DNA of 64,000 nucleotides, taken from NCBI RefSeq assembly GCF_040958095.1, contig NC_091220.1, forward strand, positions 19,434,488 through 19,498,487, given 5' to 3'. Position numbers and translations under genes: made by a program. Below are positions 21,201-32,429 of this stretch, in pieces (the first letter of the stretch is position 1; each line of letters opens with the position of its first letter). The notes beneath the pieces are model-generated. The model was given only the letters and a program-made list of their open reading frames with translations, ran no database searches and was not told the DNA's origin. This stretch comes from Procambarus clarkii (Eukaryota > Arthropoda > Malacostraca > Decapoda > Cambaridae).

Positions 21201-24200
21201 GCATCCTGGGCGGGATCAGTAATTCGACGTGGGGGAGGGGGAGGGGAGAGGCTCCTCGATATAAGTCTAACATGTATGAATACACTCTGGCTGCCTTTCC
21301 CCCCCAGCACAGTGAATTATTATTATTATATTTACAGTTTCAATTTCTTCCACTTTTCTGGGGGAAGCCCCGTAGGCTCCGGGGAGCCTCCAGGACTCGG
21401 CCAGAAAATGGCGTTTCATTACATTCAACGCTGTTTTTTTGGCTTTCACAGAAGAGGAAATAGGCGGAGCTGATGGTATGGGACGACTTGTTGAGATGGA
21501 CGTGTTCAAGAAGATGAACGTAGGCTTGGCACTTGATGAGGGCTATTCAAGCCCAACAGAGAAAATTGAAGTTTTTTACGGCCAAAGGAGTCAATGGAGT
21601 AAGGTTACATCATTTCATGAAAATATATAAATCTTTTTTTCATATACATTACAGTATCATAATTATTAATTAGGCTAAATATATATAATATATATATATT
21701 GCAATATTATGTAAATAGTGAATATTTGCTGTCTCAGGCTTGCCCACACATGATCTAGGATATACTATTTCGGTTCTTCCAATTGATGGCCCAATCTTTT
21801 TTTTTTATCCTATCCTTTATGTAAACCTCGCCCACGTTCATAGTCTGATGATTTCTTAAGGATTTCTACACATTGTAAGTTAACTTTTCTGCAGCCATTC
21901 TTTACTCCCATTTTCTTCGTTGTTACATAACTTTAGTGTATGATTATGGCCGTCCAGCCTCCTGTTTAGATAGTACTGTTATCTTGAGGTTATCTTGAGA
22001 TGATTTCGGGGCTTTTTAGTGTCCCCGCGGCCCGGTCCTCGACCAGGCCTCCACCCCCAGGAAGCAGCCCGTGACAGTTGACTAACACCCAGGTACCTAT
22101 TTTACTGCCAGGTAACAGGGGCATAGGGTGAAAGAAACTCCGCCCATTGTTTCTCGTCGGCGCCTGGGATCGAACCCAGAATCACAAGTCCAGCGTGCTG
22201 TCCGCTCGGCCAACCGCCTCCCCCTGTACTTATAGTACAGGGGGAGTACGTATGACCGCTGTAGTACTCTGGGAGTATAGTATGACCGCTGTACTTATAG
22301 TAACGATGTGAATCATCGTACATGCGGCATATTGACGTAATGGACAAATAGAATTTAGAATTCGGACAAACTGGGAAAGGTTTGGTGTTTATATATGTTG
22401 TGAATAAAATCTAACCATCTTAGGCTTAATACATGCTGTCTGGCCTAACGGTATATTTATGTGCTATATTAAGTCTAGGAATTTGTTAGTTTTGTTTTTT
22501 GCTTTGTTTTTCCAGGCTCTGAAGTGAACAGTTCCAACTTCTACTATTTAATTGTCCACTACGTCAATATAGGTATGATGGTCCGCATAGTTGAAAAAAA
22601 GTAGTATTTAAACGGCATGGGTTGAATTATTCATCTATCTTGCTACCTTCATAATTCTTTGTTAATTTTATTAGTGAATTATTGCTTTAACATTTTCTAA
22701 TGTCTATGACACAGGGTATAATTCCCCTTCATAAATCTACATTTGTCATGGTAGTCTTTCAACCACTTGGCGTGGACGGTAGAGCGACGGTCTCGCTTCA
22801 TGCAGGTCGGCGTTCAATCCACGACCGTTCAAGTGGTTGGTCACCATTCCTTCCTGTCCCAAATCCTTATCCTGACCCCTTCCTAGTGCTATATAGTCGT
22901 GATGGCTTGGCACTTTCTCCTGATAAGACTTTTGTCATGGTAGTCTATCCTATGAATTTCAACTTGACTGGTTAGTGCAGAAACACGGGTTTATTTAATG
23001 TACATTCCTGCAGCCTGTGAATGCCTCTGCTACTGATGTACTTCAAGTTGTATCCTTTATTGAGGTAATTAACCTAATTTTCTCACACTCTCATTTAGAA
23101 GCATGTAGACTTTAAACTTTAGAACACAATCCATGTATTGCATCTCCCCCCGCATACATGTGTGTATTATAGTGCAGTTGCTTTGCAGTCAAACAGCAAT
23201 TACCAGTAGGTCATGTTCTAGATTTTGTTAAAAATCGATTAACTTTTGCAGCAGTATCATGTATTTTCCCCCCCCCCCCTCCCAAGTTTGATGGCTTGGA
23301 GAAATACTTGCCTGGAAATGAGGAAAGAAACGTTAAAAGTATCAGTGTGACTCCTGGCTTGTCAAAATACCTTATACTTTCACCTGCACTATATCACACT
23401 CCAGCAAAGCATGCTTTACCTTCATTTCAGTAATTTCAGAAATATAATGGAAAGTATTTTATGTGAAATGTCACTGTCAAACCATTGACAGTGGTTTCAT
23501 TCCTCTCTCATTCCCTTTCATTCCTATCCCAACTTAGGATGAGTGTGTGCGCTAAGTCAACCTGATTATAAAGCACCCTTTCATTCTTTGTTTTTTTTTA
23601 ATTGCCACTTCTAATACAGCACTTTGTTCATGTACACATATGGTAGTTCTGTCTTGCACATTCTTGCTAATGTCTGCTCCACTTCTGGGGCCAGATTCAC
23701 GAAGCAGTTACGCAAACACTTACAAACCTGAAGATCTTTTCTCAATCTTTGGCGGCTTTGTTTACAATTATTAAACAGTTAATGAGCTCTGAAGCACCAG
23801 GAGGCTGTTTATAACAAAAACAAGAGTTGATTGGCAAGTTTTCATGCTTGTAAACTGTTTAATAAATGTAACCAAAGCTATCAAAGATTGAGGAAAGATG
23901 TACACGTACGTAAGTAGTTGCGTAACGGCTTCGTGAATCTGGCCCCTGGGCCTTTCCCTGGTCAACCACTTGGACCGGTCAGTACAGCAATGTCCTCGCC
24001 TCACGCAGCTTGGCGTTCGATCCCTAATGATCCAATGGGTTGGACACCGTTCCTTTACCATCATCCTCGTATCCCAGCTTGTATCATGTCCTCGTATTCC
24101 TTCCAGGTGCTATAAGAACAAAGGCAACTGCAGAAGGCCTATTGGCCCATACGAGGCAGCTCCTATTCTATAACCACCCAATCCCACTCATATACTTGTC

Positions 24201-27200
24201 CAACCCGCGCTTGTATACAGTACAGTCATACTGGCCTAGTGTTTTCTCCTCTTCTTAACCTTATTGAACTGCAGTAAATGCACTTTCTTCACTTTTTAGT
24301 CGCCTGTATATATAGTGTAAATATACACTGTAGCACATTCCTTGTGTAGGTGTAAAAACATGGTTCCCATCCTCTGCTTATGTGATAACTAATAGGTACC
24401 ATTTGTTCTGTAAATCAGTAAATAACATTACACTAATACAAATTGGACAAAATTAGGTTGAATACCAAAGGAAATGAATGTTGAAGTGATACAGAATAGG
24501 CATTATTTTAAAACCCATAAAGATTATCATTTAAAGGAACCATCATTGCTTCATTCTGAAAAGACAAAGCAAAGATAATTTCATAAATATTGCCGTGTTT
24601 CTTATAAAATGTTACCGAGTAGATATTTTTTCATTTTTTTTTTAAGAAACAACGATCACGTGTAAAGGCCAGCCAGGACATGGCTCGCAGTTCCTTCCAA
24701 ATACGGCAGGAGAGAAGATGCGTCGTGTCATCAATTCTTTTCTTGGTTACCGCGAAGAACAGCTACAGAAACTGAAGAATAACCCTAACCTTAAACTAGG
24801 TGATGTGACAACTATAAATCTCACTGTCCTTAAGGTACGTGCTAGTATTAAAAAAGTGAAATGCATTTAAATGTTTCTAATTTCTGAATTTTTTCTATCC
24901 AAGCAAGTGAGCTGTGTTATGACTACGCATTAAGCTGTGCTCTTGCTCTCGTCACAATTACTAATATTCACATTAGCCTACCACAGTTCAATAATATCTA
25001 GGGTTAAGTAAAACAACTGTGTTAACATTAAAAACACCACTTTACTTTATGGTAGGACAAATAAAGAACAAATATATCCAGAGTAAATGGCACAACACAA
25101 AATTTAATTTGTCCAGAATTCAGGACATAGCAAGGCAAAACAATAAGAATTAATCTCCACTGGGTTGATTCCCACCGATAAAATTATAAATGGATAGTTT
25201 ATAATATTGTACAGTTCTTATCTACCTTGACTCACTAACAACACTTAACTACAAGAACAAAACCCATAACAGACTTGTATCTTCAATCACAACCAGTTCC
25301 CTCCACACGTGCACAGCCACCGAGCGCCCCGCGCTCACCTCCCCCGCCACACACAACAGCCAGAACCATTTCGCAAGAAATCTTACATACACACTGACAG
25401 GAATGGGAGATAATTATGCCCAAACATGTATGAATGTAACTATGTAATTAACTTATACATTCTGGAAAAAAAATACATAAAATAAATGCATCTCAAAAAG
25501 AAAATGAATATTAATGAATGACGATGCCGAGTAGGTAATATTGGTGCCTGTACCATCATTCCTGTCAGTTTGTACAGCTGCACACATGACTTCCCATTCT
25601 CATACAACAATACTTCAACCATCACTGAACACAACCCTCACTGAACACACCATCATCAAGGTGAAATAGTTTGTGCTGAAAAAACATAACTGACTGGTGG
25701 GTGGGTAGGTGGATGCGCAGAGTGGGCAGGTGGACAGGCAGGGTGGGTAGGTGGCTGACTGGCGGGCAGGGTTAGCAGGTGGGTGGGCAGGCACGATGGA
25801 TGGGTTGTTACCAAAGAACATAGTGGCCACCCCTACCCAGCATGACAAGTCATGCAGATGATACAACCTCCCTCACCAAAATGGCTTCTCCCAACACTCC
25901 CTTTGCTGTTATTACACTATGTATACACGTTATATATAAGTATCTACATTTGTGTTCACCATAACGAACCACTAAGTTTGTATGCTGAGTTAAAAAGCAG
26001 CGAGGAGGGCGGCACACCAGGCAGCCAGCCACTGGCCGCCACTCCCTCCCTCACCTCACTTCACTTGCCAACATTCTGCTCCCACCGTACTGTTTTTGCT
26101 TTTATTCACTATGTACAGACATTATATATAAGTATCTGCATGTTTTATTCACCATAGCGAACCACTAAGCTGGTATAGTAAGCGCAGACAGCAACAGGTG
26201 GCCACACAGATTTGGCAGATGACGCTACAGCCCTCTCACCCTCATCATTACTCCTCCCACAGCATAGCACAAATTATCACAACAATCCTGCTATTATCAG
26301 AATCCTGGTCATTTTTATCACAGTCAAGTGTCTTCTGTAATACTGTCATTGCTAAATAATACCAATTACATATATTTTTGACATTTTTAGGGGATGCTGT
26401 GGTCACAAGTGAAGAGAAGTGCTGTTAGCTCATGCTGTGTGCACAAGCCTTGGTGGCTCACTCAGTACTGAGGCTTTCACACCAGGAATGTTGTCCGCGA
26501 TTTTTTATTAAAATGGTGTCTGTTTACAAGAACCGTGAGGAAGCTGATGTGAACCCTGTGTAGCCGCGGGCTGTTTAAATCTTGCGCGCTACCCCAAAAC
26601 ATCATATGAAGGGGTGCGCACTTTTGCATCAGTTACTTAACACGTCATATGTTGTGTTGCGCAGTTTAAGGGCTAAATTTAAAATGTTTACATTTTGGCA
26701 TAATCATATTCTATTCATTATAAATAATACTAAGAAAATATTTTATTTACCCGGTATCTATATTATTTATGTAATTATAACAGGATTTGGGTGTACAGTT
26801 TTCTATAAATTAGTTGATACTGTACCGACAAATTATCATTCTAAATACATGTATTGAATTTAATGCATGATTTGACACATGAAAGTTTGCAATGCTAAGA
26901 CAAAGAATGATCTCAACTTATTTTAACTGACCTTTAAACGTAACTGTGAGGAATTGTGCATGCAATCATATTAAAAAAAAAATTATATTGGACATTTGTA
27001 CCACATACATTAAAATCCCTATACAGTATTGAAAAAAAATGAATAAATTTGTACTGCTCTCTTGTAGGGTGGTGTACAAACCAATGTTGTACCAGCAGAA
27101 TTATATGCGGACTTTGATGTGCGTATTTGTGCATCAGATATAGATACATTTGAGGAAAGGATCCAAGCTTGGTGTAAAGCAGCTGGGGAAGACGTCTTGT

Positions 27201-30200
27201 ATGCAGTTAAACAGAAGGTAAGTTAATATTCCTACACTAGTTTATTTTTTATTGTAAATGATAATTTATAAATTATATATTACAGTAATTGATGAGGCTT
27301 TTATAAAATGTTATTAGATCATACACACAGAAATCACAATAACATGATATATCAAATGAACAAATCCACAAGGGCTGTGATGATATTTCGTGATGACTAA
27401 GGCACATTTGGGAACATCCCATGCGTAGGTTCGAACCCTCATCACGGCCCTTGTCGATTTGTTATTAAATCATGTTTATTCTCAAAGTTGCATGATAGCC
27501 AAACACTGTGGTACATGACACTGAGTAAATACTAGAACTCTCCTCCAGAAATTCTGTATAGACAAAAAACAAGTGGCTTTTGAGTATACATGTAAAGCTT
27601 GTCTTGAAGCAAGTCACTCACTCACTCACTCCCTTAGTGGCCTGCTTCCTCATAAACATGATGCCCTCTCTAGAGGTCAGATTCTCATTTCATTTTATGA
27701 GTGCTGTTTTCAGATTATGATAAAAGAACAGACGTGTGTGGAAGATGGAAAGAATCCCTGGTGGGATGCCTTCTCTGCTGCCTGCAAAAAAGAGTAATTA
27801 TCAATATAAGTTTTGTTGATATGAAAATACTGCTTAATCACATTTATATTTCTGTGTGTTCCTCAATATGCTCACACGTTTTTAATGAATGAGTTGATGA
27901 TATGTACTTTGTGTGCTAATTGTAAAAAAAAAAAAAGATAGGTAAAATGGAAGCATTGTGGATGACTTCGGTCTAATAGCTACTAATAATGATGTAAGTT
28001 TGACTGTCAAATCCCACAGCTAGTAATAATGAAAGTCGATCATCACTAATCTCCTCAGCTGTTCATATCATAGTCATTTGTTATTTTTGTTTCCAGATGC
28101 CAGTAGTAATGACAATATATTTTCAGCTGCCAGTAATGATACAGACACAGGTTACCAGTATGTCCTCAGCTATCATTACTAGTAATGCTGAAACTATGTG
28201 CTTACCTTTTAGTAATGGTATTGCAACAGGTTCATTCCATTATAACTAAAATGTTATGTATTTTGCAGGAATGTACAGCTGGAGAAGAGCATATTTCCTG
28301 CATCTACAGACATGAAATACATTCGAAGGGTATGATTCAAAAATGTTTGTTTTACTAGTACTGAGTGTAGATGTTCTTTTGTGAGGTGGTCAGTTGGTAG
28401 GTCCGTCCCTTAGGCAATTACGAATTCCAGGCTGGTCCAGCACATCTTTTCTTATCCCTTTATAGTGGGGGGGGGGGGGGAATCTTTTTAGAAATATCAT
28501 TGCCTGGCTGTAACAGTAGGAGATACTCTGAAGAATTCTCAATGCAGTGTGGAATGAGTGTCAGAAGATACATTATTTTACACTTAAAAACCTCTTTCAA
28601 GCAAATCTTTAAATTCAATGCTTGGCTGTCTTAACATCCAATAACAAGTTCCCCACTTGACTGCCACCTATCATCAGGCAGCAGCAGTAAATACTGCAGT
28701 GTAAACAGAATCGGCCTGTGAACACATCTCACTCCTCCCACTCGTCCCAGAGAGAGAAAAACAGGAAAGATGGCGCAAAAAAAGAATGTAATGAAAGACA
28801 CTGTGTGTGTGTGTACCTTATCATTGCAATTTTTTAATCATAGCCGAGCCAAACTATACCCATTGAAAGGGTAGTGAGACTGCCTGTTAATACTATGTTT
28901 ATGTTAAGTGTAATTTGAGAAGAGCACCTGCTATATAGTCTTTATGGCTTGGTGCCACCTTGTGATAATTACTTAAAAAAAATCCCCATGGTCTGTAACA
29001 TCAGACCATGGGGATCCAAGGTGCAAGAGTGAGAGGAATCTGATTGAAGCTAGTGAGAGCAAACACTCTTGAGAGCTGTTGGGGATTCTGAATTGGGGAC
29101 TATGACTGCAGTGCCAAATTGTCACATTTTATAAAATGTTTGAAAAACCATGAGAGTCTTGTGACTACAATTGTGAAGGAGGACCTAGTGGCGCGACAGC
29201 TCACAGCAAAACCTACTACAGTACACATCGTGTATTAGTATGTTTATTTAATATGCAACCTCTAAAAATAAACTGCAGTATATTGAATATAGTTTCATGT
29301 TCATGTGTATATTATATGAAATATTGTTATAATCATCTATTGACATGGAAAGGCAAGTGCTGACTAGTGGTGCATAAAAACACGATAGCTATAATAAAGG
29401 TCACAGCACTAACAAGCGAGACCCATGTGGTTGAGCAATGCATACACACACAAAAAGGGCCATGGTAACCCATTGAACATTAACTGCACCCAACCCAATC
29501 ATGCAGGCTTGGAACCAGATTCCTGTGCCCCTGCAAGAGGAAGGGGCAACTCAGAGGGAAAAAACCCCAGTTCAATGGTCAACGGACCTGACATGAGAAC
29601 ACTCCTTCCTAACAAGTTCAGTAAGCTCAAGGCACATGCAAAGACAGTGGATACACATTTACATGGTGATCAACAAGGCTTAGTCCTATCATATAAGTGA
29701 CCAAAACAGTCTTATTTAATCAAATGTTACTTAATTTCAAGAAGAAATCCCTTGCCAACCGAGCTAGTATTCACAGCTCGTAAGTCTGCGAAAAAGACAT
29801 TCATTCATCGGCTGACACTTTTCTTATAGTACCACCCCCCTTATAACAGTTGGTGGGCAGAACCAGGCAAGCAACTTGTTATTGGTTTTTAGGAGTAAAT
29901 AAGTAATTATCAAAAGAAGGCACCAAGGGTTTTTAGGAATAAGGGAACTATATTTGCAAGTTTATTTCAAGTGTTACTTATAGGAAGGTTCTTGCGTGTA
30001 GAAAAGTGTACCTTACAATGATCGTTCCGAGCTGGAGTGAGAATTCTCATATGCCTAACTTCCTCCTGTTATGGCCTTGTGGGTGCATTTATGAAAGATT
30101 ACCACTGTGGTAGAAGGTAGAAGGTTGATAGGGCCCAGGTTGGAGTTAGCAATGTTCATGAGGACCAAGATGATGCCAGAGGGAGTGACAGGACAACCAG

Positions 30201-31476
30201 TGCTCAGGAATGTATTTAGGTGTATGATAAACATAGAAATTGATCAATATTTCATAAAATAGTTATACTGGCACTGTAAATATCAATAAATAGTCGATTA
30301 GACAATATACTTTTGCAGTTAAATGTATTAATAGTGTACTCAGAATATTGTGTTACTTTATAAATATATAGTTGCAATCAAATTTACACTATTAAGCTAA
30401 AAATATTAAGCACAGCTTAATATGGAATATTTATTAATCAAATTTTGTTGTATTAATAATGGTTTATTTTCAATATTTGACAAATGTTTAATTAGATGCA
30501 CTTTTTGCCACACCCTAAGTATATGAACCTAGACCAGTCCACCTAACCTATTTAGGCCGTTGTTGTGAGGAAACAAATTGAGTTACTTGTAATACCACCA
30601 AATGACCTCATTTTGGATGCTTGTGTCTGTAATGTACAAATATAGATGCAGCAAGTTGAAATGAATAATAATATTAAAATCAATTCCTCTTGGTTGATCG
30701 TGGAATTTCAACCATAGAAATGATAACCTCTTTCTCAATTTTTTTACCTTGCCTACATTCGTACTGCAGGACAATTGGGTAATCTATATTTTCTCATTTC
30801 AGGGTTATGTCATTGTTGTTTTTCCATTATGTACTTTATATATTTTTTCATGGGCTTTTCTTTTTCCATGCCAATTTTTTCTTCTCTTCCGTGCATGTAC
30901 AGTATATGCTTGGTAAAGTCACCGTGCGCACACATTATTTGGCAGTGCGAGCTAATGACTGAGTATTTCAATACCACGGCTCTAATGAATAGCTCACTAA
31001 TTTATCTAAGATTACTTTTTTGTGCACTGATCATTTCTATGAACGTTATTACACACTTATATTCTAAAATTTGACACTTAAGCCTAGCATGTTTGCTACT
31101 GGTCCCTGATTGCAAGAAAGTGTACCTCCACCAAGTTTTGTTCCACAGCCTTTTGGCAATTGAGAGTTTTAGGCCTTTGCTTTTTTTGCCTTTTGGTATA
31201 ACCGTGAATATGAAACATCCAAACCACAATAATGTTTGTTTCTCACATTGCATATCTTTGTTTCATAGAGATATTCCATGCATTTATGTTTTCTACCAAC
31301 TGACTGATCTCATAATTTGACAGGCTGGCATTGACGCTTTGGGATTTTCTCCAATGAATCACACACCACGCCTGCTGCACGACAATGACGAGTACTTGAA
31401 TGAGAAGATATTCCTTCGTGGCATAGATATATATTATTCAATTATACTAAACCTGGCAAGCCTAAAACCTTTCTAA
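17346..31476 (+). CDS. ACY1: Aminoacylase-1 (N-acyl-L-amino-acid amidohydrolase), 9 exons
   Basis: Cytosolic zinc enzyme of the M20 family that hydrolyses N-acetyl amino acids, and related conjugates, to free amino acid and acid. Exons 17346-17427, 17633-17802, 19290-19461, 21452-21598, 24647-24834, 27068-27217, 27714-27793, 28269-28329 and 31324-31476 join in frame to 400 residues plus TAA; human ACY1 has 408. The M20 signatures are in order: NSHTDVVP (H76, D78), RGTQDMKCV (D109), PEEEIGG (catalytic E143, metal ligand E144), LDEG (E171), GQPGHGSQ (H202, dimerisation-domain His) and LLHDNDE (H369). All sit at a constant offset of four from the human residues. The start MADEEHP has a favourable GCGATGG context and no upstream in-frame alternative is needed. 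All introns are GT-AG and U2-like. No frameshift or missing residue, so probably functional. Confidence 0.96.
17633..17802 (+). CDS. ACY1: ACY1 exon 2: first zinc-ligand motif
   Basis: Residues 28-84, including [13 protein letters not shown] with H76 and D78. Acceptor TTTTTTTACAG, donor GTATGC; ends phase 0. Confidence 0.96.
17880..18104 (-). mobile_element. tRNA-derived SINE, family A, copy 2
   Basis: Same organisation as 1037-1290, inserted in ACY1 intron 2. The tRNA-like head is partly deleted around the B box. Confidence 0.85.
18205..18245. repeat. (ATT)n microsatellite
   Basis: About ten to twelve uninterrupted ATT units. Confidence 0.95.
18250..18550 (-). mobile_element. Possible tRNA-derived SINE, family D
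   Basis: On the minus strand GGTTCGAATCC is a perfect B box with an A-box-like GTCCGAGTCATTTGG upstream in that orientation. The 18408-18548 part (GGGTTTCACACAATACC, a C17 run, AATTCCACCTCCAAC) recurs at 39676-39826. Confidence 0.6.
18551..19289. other. ACY1 intron 2, remainder
   Basis: AT-rich, no coding signal; contains poly-C and poly-T tracts at 18930-18960. Confidence 0.6.
19290..19461 (+). CDS. ACY1: ACY1 exon 3: bridging Asp
   Basis: Encodes [20 protein letters not shown] (D109) and TIHLTFVP. Acceptor TTGGTAG, donor GTTTGT; ends phase 1. Confidence 0.96.
19533..19690. mobile_element. Fold-back (hairpin) element, copy 1
   Basis: Two ~75-bp arms in inverted orientation, nearly perfect, separated by a few bases. 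The arms begin ATGACCAGACCACACACTAG and contain GGACGACGACGTTTCGGTCC. A second copy lies at 37007-37178. No coding capacity. Confidence 0.9.
19700..19990. repeat. Dispersed repeat shared with 24113-24230
   Basis: CAGAAGGCCTATTG(A/G)CCCAT and following sequence occur in both places. Likely an untranslated part of a LINE; no coding frame supported. Confidence 0.5.
20441..20640 (-). mobile_element. tRNA-derived SINE, family C, copy 1
   Basis: Antisense relative of 20925-21277: shares the CCTCGATATAA tail block, the CTAGCAGTAAGTAGGTACC core and the CGGGCAGGACAGAAATGG-like head edge; the B box is degraded. Confidence 0.7.
20925..21277 (+). mobile_element. tRNA-derived SINE, family C, copy 2, interrupted
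   Basis: The head contains the B box GGTTCGAATCCCGGG and GGGCGGGGCAGAAATGGTTG. The element is broken at the GGTAC of its core (about 21045) and resumes at about 21163 (GTAGGTACTTGGAAATTAGT). The intervening ~115 bp is a LINE 3' end. Confidence 0.75.
21055..21163 (+). mobile_element. LINE 3'-end fragment inserted in SINE C
   Basis: Contains GTAGAAATAGCCTAAGCTAC, an AATAAA signal (CTCAATAAACATAC) and a CTTGAACTTGAA tail, the form of a non-LTR 3' end. A relative with GTAGAAATACCCTAAACTAC and GAATAAA is at about 52588-52640. The short GAGGTAC/GTAGGTAC match at its edges may be a decayed target duplication. Confidence 0.6.
21340..21420. repeat. Short GC-rich repeat fragment before ACY1 exon 4
   Basis: GGGGGAAGCCCCGTAGGCTC and CGGGGAGCCTCC form an imperfect hairpin 30-90 bp upstream of the exon 4 acceptor. 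Family not identified. Confidence 0.35.
21452..21598 (+). CDS. ACY1: ACY1 exon 4: catalytic Glu
   Basis: Encodes [10 protein letters not shown] and [10 protein letters not shown] (E143, E144, E171). Acceptor CTTTCACAG, donor GTAAGG; ends phase 1. Confidence 0.96.
21979..22220 (-). mobile_element. tRNA-derived SINE, family A, copy 3
   Basis: Same layout as copy 1, with a clear GGTTCGATCCCAGG head on the minus strand and the duplicated TTATCTTGAGG tail. Confidence 0.88.
22761..22933 (+). mobile_element. tRNA-derived SINE, family B, copy 1
   Basis: tRNA-like head (GGTAGAGCGACGGTCTCG...GGCGTTCAATCC), then CCCAAATCCTTATCCTGACC and a tail GTGCTATATAGTCGTGATGG...TGATAA. Matched in antisense at 38892-39095 and, diverged, at 23952-24114. 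The tail resembles the 3' end of the full-length LINE. Confidence 0.85.
22934..23686. other. ACY1 intron 4, middle part
   Basis: No gene or recognisable repeat beyond a C13 run at about 23270. Confidence 0.5.
23687..23946. mobile_element. MITE-like inverted-repeat element, copy 2
   Basis: Begins GGGGCCAGATTCACGAAGCA and ends with its near reverse complement at 23946; arms ~100 bp, central loop similar to but inverted relative to copy 1 at 2472-2832. No transposase. Confidence 0.85.
23952..24114 (+). mobile_element. SINE family B, diverged copy
   Basis: Keeps the CAACCACTTGG head start, GGCGTTCGATCCC B box and the TCCAGGTGCTATA tail block. It follows the MITE by 5 bp. Confidence 0.6.
24647..24834 (+). 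CDS. ACY1: ACY1 exon 5: dimerisation-domain His
   Basis: Encodes [20 protein letters not shown] with H202, then a helical stretch to INLTVLK. Acceptor TTTTTTAAG, donor GTACGT; ends phase 0. Confidence 0.95.
24835..27067. other. ACY1 intron 5
   Basis: No exon. 25696-25800 is an irregular GGTGGGT/GGCAGG-rich minisatellite. About 25850-26220 holds two diverged ~230-bp direct copies (shared TTATATATAAGTATCT, ACGAACCACTAAG-type and GCAGATGA.. blocks). The remainder is AT-rich. Confidence 0.5.
27068..27217 (+). CDS. ACY1: ACY1 exon 6
   Basis: Encodes [20 protein letters not shown], the strand-rich end of the dimerisation domain, and AWCKAAGED. Acceptor CTTGTAG, donor GTAAGT; phase 0/0. Confidence 0.96.
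27325..27466 (-). mobile_element. SINE family E, longer copy
   Basis: Shares CAAATCCACAAGGGCTGTGA and ATCACGGCCCTTGT with the nested insert at 2652-2741, and adds a GGTTCGAACCC B-box-like motif. Sits in ACY1 intron 6. Orientation is uncertain because the ends are mutually complementary. Confidence 0.6.
27714..27793 (+). CDS. ACY1: ACY1 exon 7
   Basis: Encodes [16 protein letters not shown]. The donor is the GTAATT at 27794, which avoids the TAA that would follow in an unspliced reading; ends phase 2. Confidence 0.92.
28269..28329 (+). CDS. ACY1: ACY1 exon 8
   Basis: Encodes [20 protein letters not shown], matching the family's PAATDNRYIR-like segment. Acceptor TTTTGCAG, donor GTATGA; ends phase 0. 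Confidence 0.93.
28928..28974 (+). mobile_element. LINE/SINE 3' terminus fragment
   Basis: CTATATAGTC...GGCTTGGTGCC...TGATAATTACTT is intermediate between the tail of SINE B and the 3' end of the I-like LINE (52100-52149). Only the terminus is present. Confidence 0.65.
28982..29015. repeat. Perfect 14-bp hairpin
   Basis: ATCCCCATGGTCTG, a 6-nt loop, then the exact reverse complement. It directly follows the LINE tail and its A-run. Confidence 0.9.
31324..31476 (+). CDS. ACY1: ACY1 exon 9: last zinc ligand and stop
   Basis: Encodes [20 protein letters not shown] (H369) and [18 protein letters not shown], ending TAA at 31474-31476. Acceptor TTTGACAG. Confidence 0.96.
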   Translation, partial: AGIDALGFSPMNHTPRLLHDNDEYLNEKIFLRGIDIYYSIILNLASLKPF

Positions 31477-32182
31477 GAATCAGTTGGACTTTCTGTCTAA
31501 TACTTTTGTGAACTTGAACTTGTTTAAGTATTCTAGTAATATGAACTCAAGAAAATTAGGAGGGGTTGGGGAGGGAAACCTTTGACAGGCTGTTGGCTTC
31601 CTGTCCCTGTCAAAACTGCTTGATTGATGGGGAGGAGAGCCCTTTGGTAAATTAAATATAGAAGAATTTAGCCAACTAAATTTAATCAACTTTTATTACT
31701 AACTCTATGGCAGTTTTTAATATACAATGTGTGACAAAGATGCATTGTACAATAATCATACATACTGTATATACTTTGATCAATTTAAATGTTACTGTAG
31801 ATCATGTTTGTACATAATCTACATGAAAACATGTAGAATCAAACTTAAACATGAAATAATTATATTTCATTATATCCATATATATATATATTATATCCAA
31901 TATCACTATTTCAATATTATAAATGGTTATATTACCAAGGATGTCTGCTGGATCAAATTTGTATATCCTTTTCTATACTGTACTATCAGTGTAGCACTAC
32001 TGTACTGATGCCACAGTCTTCCAATATTATAGTTTAAAAATTTGTACAGTATAAATATAATTATTTGAGCATACTAGAGTATTGTAGTTATTTGTGTTAT
32101 CCAAAATGGAAAGTGTTACAAGAGATTTAGTAGAACCAGATTTAGAGGAACTGTGAGGTGCTCAGAGGATAGAGACGAACAC
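31477..32182 (+). other. ACY1 3' UTR and flank
   Basis: AT-rich. An ATTAAA occurs in the first few hundred bases but I found no convincing canonical AATAAA here, so the transcript end is not placed. Confidence 0.4.
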
Positions 32183-32429
32183 CCGGTCGGCCGAGTGGAC
32201 AGCACGCTGGACTTGTGATCCTGTGGTCCTGGGTTCGATCCCAGGCGCCGGCGAGAAACAATGGGCAGAGTTTCTTTCACCTTATGCCCCTGTTACCTAG
32301 CAGTAAATAGGTACCTGGGTGTTAGTCAGCTGTCACGGGCTGCTTCCTGGGGGTGGAGGCCTGGTCGAGGACCGGGCCGCGGGGACACTAAAAAAAAAGG
32401 CCCGAAATCATCTCAAGATAATCTCAAGA
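32183..32429 (+). mobile_element. tRNA-derived SINE, family A, copy 4
   Basis: Best preserved copy: GGCCGAGTGGACAGCACGCT (A box region), GGTTCGATCCCAGGC (B box), core CTAGCAGTAAATAGGTACCT and tail ATCTCAAGATAATCTCAAG. Confidence 0.92.

Larger units (their letters stand above)
28330..31323. other. ACY1 intron 8
   Basis: Nearly 3 kb without coding signal. Holds a G14 run (about 28466), the LINE end at 28928-28974 and the hairpin at 28982-29015. The rest is plain AT-rich sequence. Confidence 0.55.

Noticed and set aside
32185..32260. Functional tRNA gene
   Set aside because: A and B boxes are present but the cloverleaf stems do not close properly and the same head occurs in dispersed SINE copies.
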